NCBI GenBank assembly: GCA_030427405.1
Contig: JAUHXK010000004.1
Location: 224,788-288,787 of the forward strand
Reading direction: 5' to 3'
Length of the DNA: 64,000 nt
From: Alphaproteobacteria bacterium
GTDB taxonomy: Bacteria; Pseudomonadota; Alphaproteobacteria; Rhodobacterales; Rhodobacteraceae
A model generated the notes under the pieces. That model was not told the DNA's origin. It saw nothing but the letters and a program-made list of their open reading frames with translations, and made no database searches. Shown here in pieces: positions 63,896-64,000 of this stretch (positions are counted from its first letter, which is position 1; the number at the start of each line of letters is the position of its first letter). Made by a program: the position numbers and the translations under genes.

Positions 63896-64000
63896 TGGCG
63901 ATTACCCCCGGCCTGTCCGATCGGGGCGATCAGGCCGAACAGCTGCAGGGGAAGAACGGGCATGGTTTCGCCCCGATGATCGAGTTGACGAAATGTCCGA
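63892..64000 (+). CDS. Start of next glycan-cluster gene (partial)
   Basis: ATG 63892 overlaps the previous stop (ATGA), and the frame stays open for 36 codons to the window end, beginning MMAITPGLSDRGDQAEQ. It is too short to classify; the overlap supports it as a real operon member. Confidence 0.5.
   Translation, partial: MMAITPGLSDRGDQAEQLQGKNGHGFAPMIELTKCP

Overview
The window looks like chromosomal DNA of a Roseobacter-group alphaproteobacterium (Rhodobacteraceae). The reasons are the high-GC coding style, a GANTC cluster in front of rpoD, a LexA-type GTTC-N7-GTTC box in front of mmcB, a tRNA-His with A73 instead of the G-1:C73 pair, and roseobacter-like gene sets (smo polyol operon, glpSTPQUV-type glycerol importer, soxBDAG, glpX-hom-recJ). 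No insertion sequence, prophage, CRISPR array or clearly broken gene was seen. All genes fully inside the window read through.

Layout. 1-1623: end of a SulP permease and a secreted L,D-transpeptidase-like protein. 1681-9228 (minus): LacI-type regulator, SmoEFGK polyol ABC importer, sorbitol dehydrogenase and mannitol dehydrogenase, i.e. polyol uptake and oxidation to fructose. 9596-12497 (plus): phosphoglucomutase, a P-loop sugar/nucleoside kinase and a conserved unknown. 12565-14062 (minus): M56 peptidase sensor and BlaI repressor. 14110-20126 (minus): glycerol-type ABC importer GlpV-S-T-P-Q-U. 20456-25301 (minus): two tandem tRNA-Glu, recJ, glpX, hom and a small lipoprotein. 25401-27557: TetR regulator, pirin, small membrane protein. 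27561-30455 (minus): two TadE-like pseudopilins and a TadG-like VWA protein. 30783-37463 (plus): glutamate-type dehydrogenase and heterotetrameric sarcosine oxidase. 37499-41887 (plus): small secreted protein, dnaG, rpoD. 42085-44353: AraC regulator, secreted unknown, YjbQ. 44474-53593: nrdR-ribD and ribE-ribBX-ribH-nusB on plus, separated by three capsule-export genes on minus. 53654-56329: small membrane protein, a structured 6S-like RNA candidate, an ArsR/SRPBCC pair, mmcB, a small DUF protein, a GNAT enzyme, tRNA-His. 56410-59821: isoquinoline-1-oxidoreductase-type molybdenum hydroxylase with a divergent TetR regulator. 59968-64000: an overlapping gene cluster that looks like glycan synthesis and runs off the window.

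The most interesting signals are these. (a) The two glycerol-importer ATPases carry complementary defects, predicting one normal and one degenerate ATP site. (b) A shared TTAWCGCGCGYAA operator lies at the lacI and smoE promoters. (c) Both ABC operons have intercistronic hairpins with the same 8-bp core straight after the binding-protein gene. (d) A roughly 166-nt 6S-like RNA has a closing stem that competes with an adjacent terminator-like hairpin. (e) An antisense capsule cassette splits the riboflavin genes. (f) The terminal cluster combines a GT2-like transferase, an alpha/beta-hydrolase-like protein and an HxRRGD transferase with a helical-repeat tail. All functional calls are from reading the sequence; no database search was run.
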